Shown piece by piece: positions 62,488 to 64,000 of a stretch of 64,000 nucleotides of DNA. Position numbers and translations under genes: made by a program. How positions within the stretch are numbered: position 1 is the first letter of the stretch; each line of letters opens with the position of its first letter. Under the pieces are notes generated by a model, which was given only the letters and a program-made list of their open reading frames with translations, searched no databases and had not been told where the DNA came from. Origin of the DNA: an uncultured Myxococcales bacterium (lineage in GTDB: Bacteria; Myxococcota_A; Polyangia; Polyangiales; Polyangiaceae); NCBI GenBank assembly GCA_937949945.1, contig CALFEQ010000156.1:35511-99510 (forward strand), written 5' to 3'.

Positions 62488-62904
62488 TCAAATCAAGAAG
62501 ACCATGATGCGCGCGTGGAGACGAACCGCGACGCTCTCCGGCGGATCCTCCGGCGCGGTCGTCGCGCTCGACTCGGCGGAGCGTCGCGCCGGAGCACAGG
62601 CCGCGGCTGGCCACGAGGGGCCGAGCGGAAGGCCGCGCGCGCCGCTCGGCGCGCGCCCATCACTCGCGGGTCGAGCCACGACGCAACGGTCGTCGGAGCC
62701 TTCGTCGATCTCCAACGGGAGGTCGCTCTCGGACGCGAGGATCGAGACGTCGTGCGGGACCGCCACGGGCGCCGACGACGCGCGCGCCGCGACGAGGAGC
62801 ATCGCGACGAGAGAGAGGAGCATCGCGAGCGGCGCACGGATCGTCCGTGGAGGCTTCGATCCAAAGGCTGTGCTCGCGCGCGCCCACATGTTCGGGCCGG
62901 ACAT
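62488..62904 (-). CDS. Hypothetical exported protein
   Basis: 138 residues: a basic N-terminus, a hydrophobic helix (APLAMLLSLVAMLLVAARA) that may be a signal sequence, then a polar region rich in Ala, Pro and Ser with a few cysteines. No family recognised. It lies 79 nt upstream of the MMPL gene on the same strand. Start uncertain (62904 or 62889), with no clear Shine-Dalgarno. Confidence 0.4.
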   Translation of the reverse strand: MSGPNMWARASTAFGSKPPRTIRAPLAMLLSLVAMLLVAARASSAPVAVPHDVSILASESDLPLEIDEGSDDRCVVARPASDGRAPSGARGLPLGPSWPAAACAPARRSAESSATTAPEDPPESVAVRLHARIMVFLI

Positions 62905-63041
62905 TACGAAAGGAAGCCGCGAGAAGCAAACGCCCCAAAGGGCGCGGAACGAGCGGCACGCTCCGCGCGTCCCGCTCACGACGTGGCCGTCGCCGCGGCG
63001 CACGCGTCGCGTGCGCGAGGGTGCTCGGTCGCGCGCGGTCG

Positions 63042-63653
63042 TCAGGTCGGGCGCTCGCCCGGACCGGTCGCGACGGGATGGCCCTTCGCCTTCCAGTCGA
63101 CGACGAAGCCGTGCGGCAAGTCGAGCCACCACGTCCTCGCTCGCCCCGATGCTCGAATGGTGGAGGTCGCGGGCCGGATGCTGGGACAACGGTCGTACGG
63201 ACAGCATCCGCAGTAGACGACGACGCCGACGTCGGGCCTCGTCTCGTCGAGCTCGCGACGGAGCGCGCGCTCACCGTCCCTCGTCGCGACGGGCACGAGG
63301 CGGCGCGCGCCCGGGACATGGCCCGCCTCGAAGAGGTCCGACGGGCCGACGTAGAGGACGACGAGGCGTCCCGCGTCGACGTCGGCGAGCCGCGCCGCGA
63401 GCTCCGCCGGATCGAGGGTCGGAAGTCCGTCGGGCACGTCCTCGGCCCGCAGACGGCCGCACGCGACGGCGACCAGCGCCCCGCAGATCGAAAGAGCTCG
63501 TCGCCGTGTAATCAACGGCGTAAGCGACGCAAGCTCCGAGCCTCGCCCACGGCCGCGACTCGCCACGGACGCGCGGGAAAAGGCTGGAAGGACGATCAGG
63601 AGTCGACGTCGGAAATTCCGACCACGACGGACAATTGCAGCCCTACCAAACAC
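63042..63653 (-). CDS. Exported rhodanese-like protein with CGCCPYDRC motif
   Basis: Up to 203 residues. From about residue 75 the sequence is a rhodanese fold (VVLYVGPSDLFEAGHVPGARRL), and the active-site region reads VVYCGCCPYDRCPSIRPA, with four cysteines in nine residues, a variant seen in some periplasmic rhodaneses. Residues about 48-66 (ITRRRALSICGALVAVACG) look like a Tat or lipoprotein signal, so translation may start just before them rather than at 63653. The role in sulfur or thiol chemistry is unknown. Confidence 0.68.
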   Translation of the reverse strand: MFGRAAIVRRGRNFRRRLLIVLPAFSRASVASRGRGRGSELASLTPLITRRRALSICGALVAVACGRLRAEDVPDGLPTLDPAELAARLADVDAGRLVVLYVGPSDLFEAGHVPGARRLVPVATRDGERALRRELDETRPDVGVVVYCGCCPYDRCPSIRPATSTIRASGRARTWWLDLPHGFVVDWKAKGHPVATGPGERPT

Positions 63654-63725
63654 CGTTGACGAAAGTTGCGCTTTTGCTCCGACGGGAGCGGCGCATTGCG
63701 GAGGTTGAGCTAGAACTGCGGCGCC

Positions 63726-64000
63726 ATGAAGCGCCCCGTCGTCACTCTCCTCACTGCTGGCCTGACCGGTTTCGCTGCGCTCGTCGGCTGTGCCCAGGGC
63801 ACGGACGGCATCACCGAGCTCGACATCCTTCCGGCGGATCCGGCCGACGGAGGAAAGAAGGACGAGGACGGGACGCCGAGCGTGAAGGCTCCCAAGCCTT
63901 CGCCGCCTCCGCTCGAGGACGAGGACGACGACGGCGAGCCGAGCAGCAGCGGTGGCTCGAGCAGCGGCGGCGCCAGCAGCGGCGGCGCCAGCAGCGGCGG
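63726..64000 (+). CDS. Lipoprotein with Ser/Gly linker (3' end outside window)
   Basis: 91 residues visible. Signal peptide with lipobox LVGC near residue 22, then an acidic Asp/Glu/Pro-rich linker and the beginning of a SSGGA-type repeat that runs to the window edge. Such linkers are common in cell-surface lipoproteins of Polyangia and tether a C-terminal domain not visible here. Confidence 0.75.
   Translation, partial: MKRPVVTLLTAGLTGFAALVGCAQGTDGITELDILPADPADGGKKDEDGTPSVKAPKPSPPPLEDEDDDGEPSSSGGSSSGGASSGGASSG

Overview
The window is very GC-rich and densely coded on both strands. It looks like a chromosomal segment of a myxobacterium-like member of the Myxococcota, probably Polyangia. Grounds for this: lipoproteins with Ser/Gly-rich linkers (63.7 kb), collagen-like Gly-X-Y lipoproteins (12.3 and 36.2 kb), many large c-type cytochromes, and a sigma-54 activator with matching promoters. 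This is inferred from gene style only; there is no rRNA or other phylogenetic marker in the window, and I see no tRNA, CRISPR array or transposase.

Layout. 1-10.8 kb: a DISARM anti-phage locus (drmMI, entered mid-gene, then drmA, drmB, drmC) with an opposite-strand ASCH/TPR gene between drmMI and drmA. 11-15.6 kb: a PAP2 phosphatase, a collagen-like lipoprotein and small regulatory or metabolic genes. 15.7-35 kb: a stress and low-oxygen island: nicotinate phosphoribosyltransferase, cyclopropane fatty acid synthase, two hemerythrins, Usp and CBS proteins, a zinc alcohol dehydrogenase, a phosphotransferase/kinase, PRPP synthetase, DNA polymerase X, and at its centre a globin-coupled histidine kinase plus NtrC-type regulator. 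35-43.1 kb: five multiheme c-type cytochromes with about 63 CXnCH motifs in total, an outer-membrane beta-barrel and a NapC/NrfH-type quinol dehydrogenase, resembling an electron conduit across the envelope. 43.2-47.3 kb: an RsbR(globin)-RsbS-RsbT-RsbX stressosome-like operon with a divergent GAF histidine kinase. 47.4-59.3 kb: Usp proteins, a VIT1-type iron/manganese transporter, Hsp20, and an eight-gene Mrp/Mbh-like cation/proton antiporter operon. 59.4-64 kb: an MMPL/RND exporter, two small exported proteins, a rhodanese and the start of a lipoprotein.

The most interesting signal is regulatory. At least twelve genes scattered from 15.7 to 59 kb have a sigma-54 type -24/-12 element (GG-N10-GC, best form TGGCA-N6-TTGC) just upstream, including the globin-coupled kinase itself. 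In four of them the start codon lies exactly 14 nt after the -12 C, and in a fifth 13 nt, with no Shine-Dalgarno, which predicts leaderless mRNAs. A palindrome GCGCA-N5-TGCGC occurs three times perfectly and once with one mismatch, each about 50-85 nt upstream of one of these promoters. It is the likely binding site of the NtrC-type regulator at 26.9-28.3 kb. Together this describes a globin-sensing two-component system driving a sigma-54 regulon of Usp, CBS, hemerythrin, NAD-salvage, iron-transport, chaperone and ion-transport genes, functionally reminiscent of the DosR dormancy regulon but built on sigma-54. The assignment is from reading the sequence by eye and needs a genome-wide motif search and transcript mapping.
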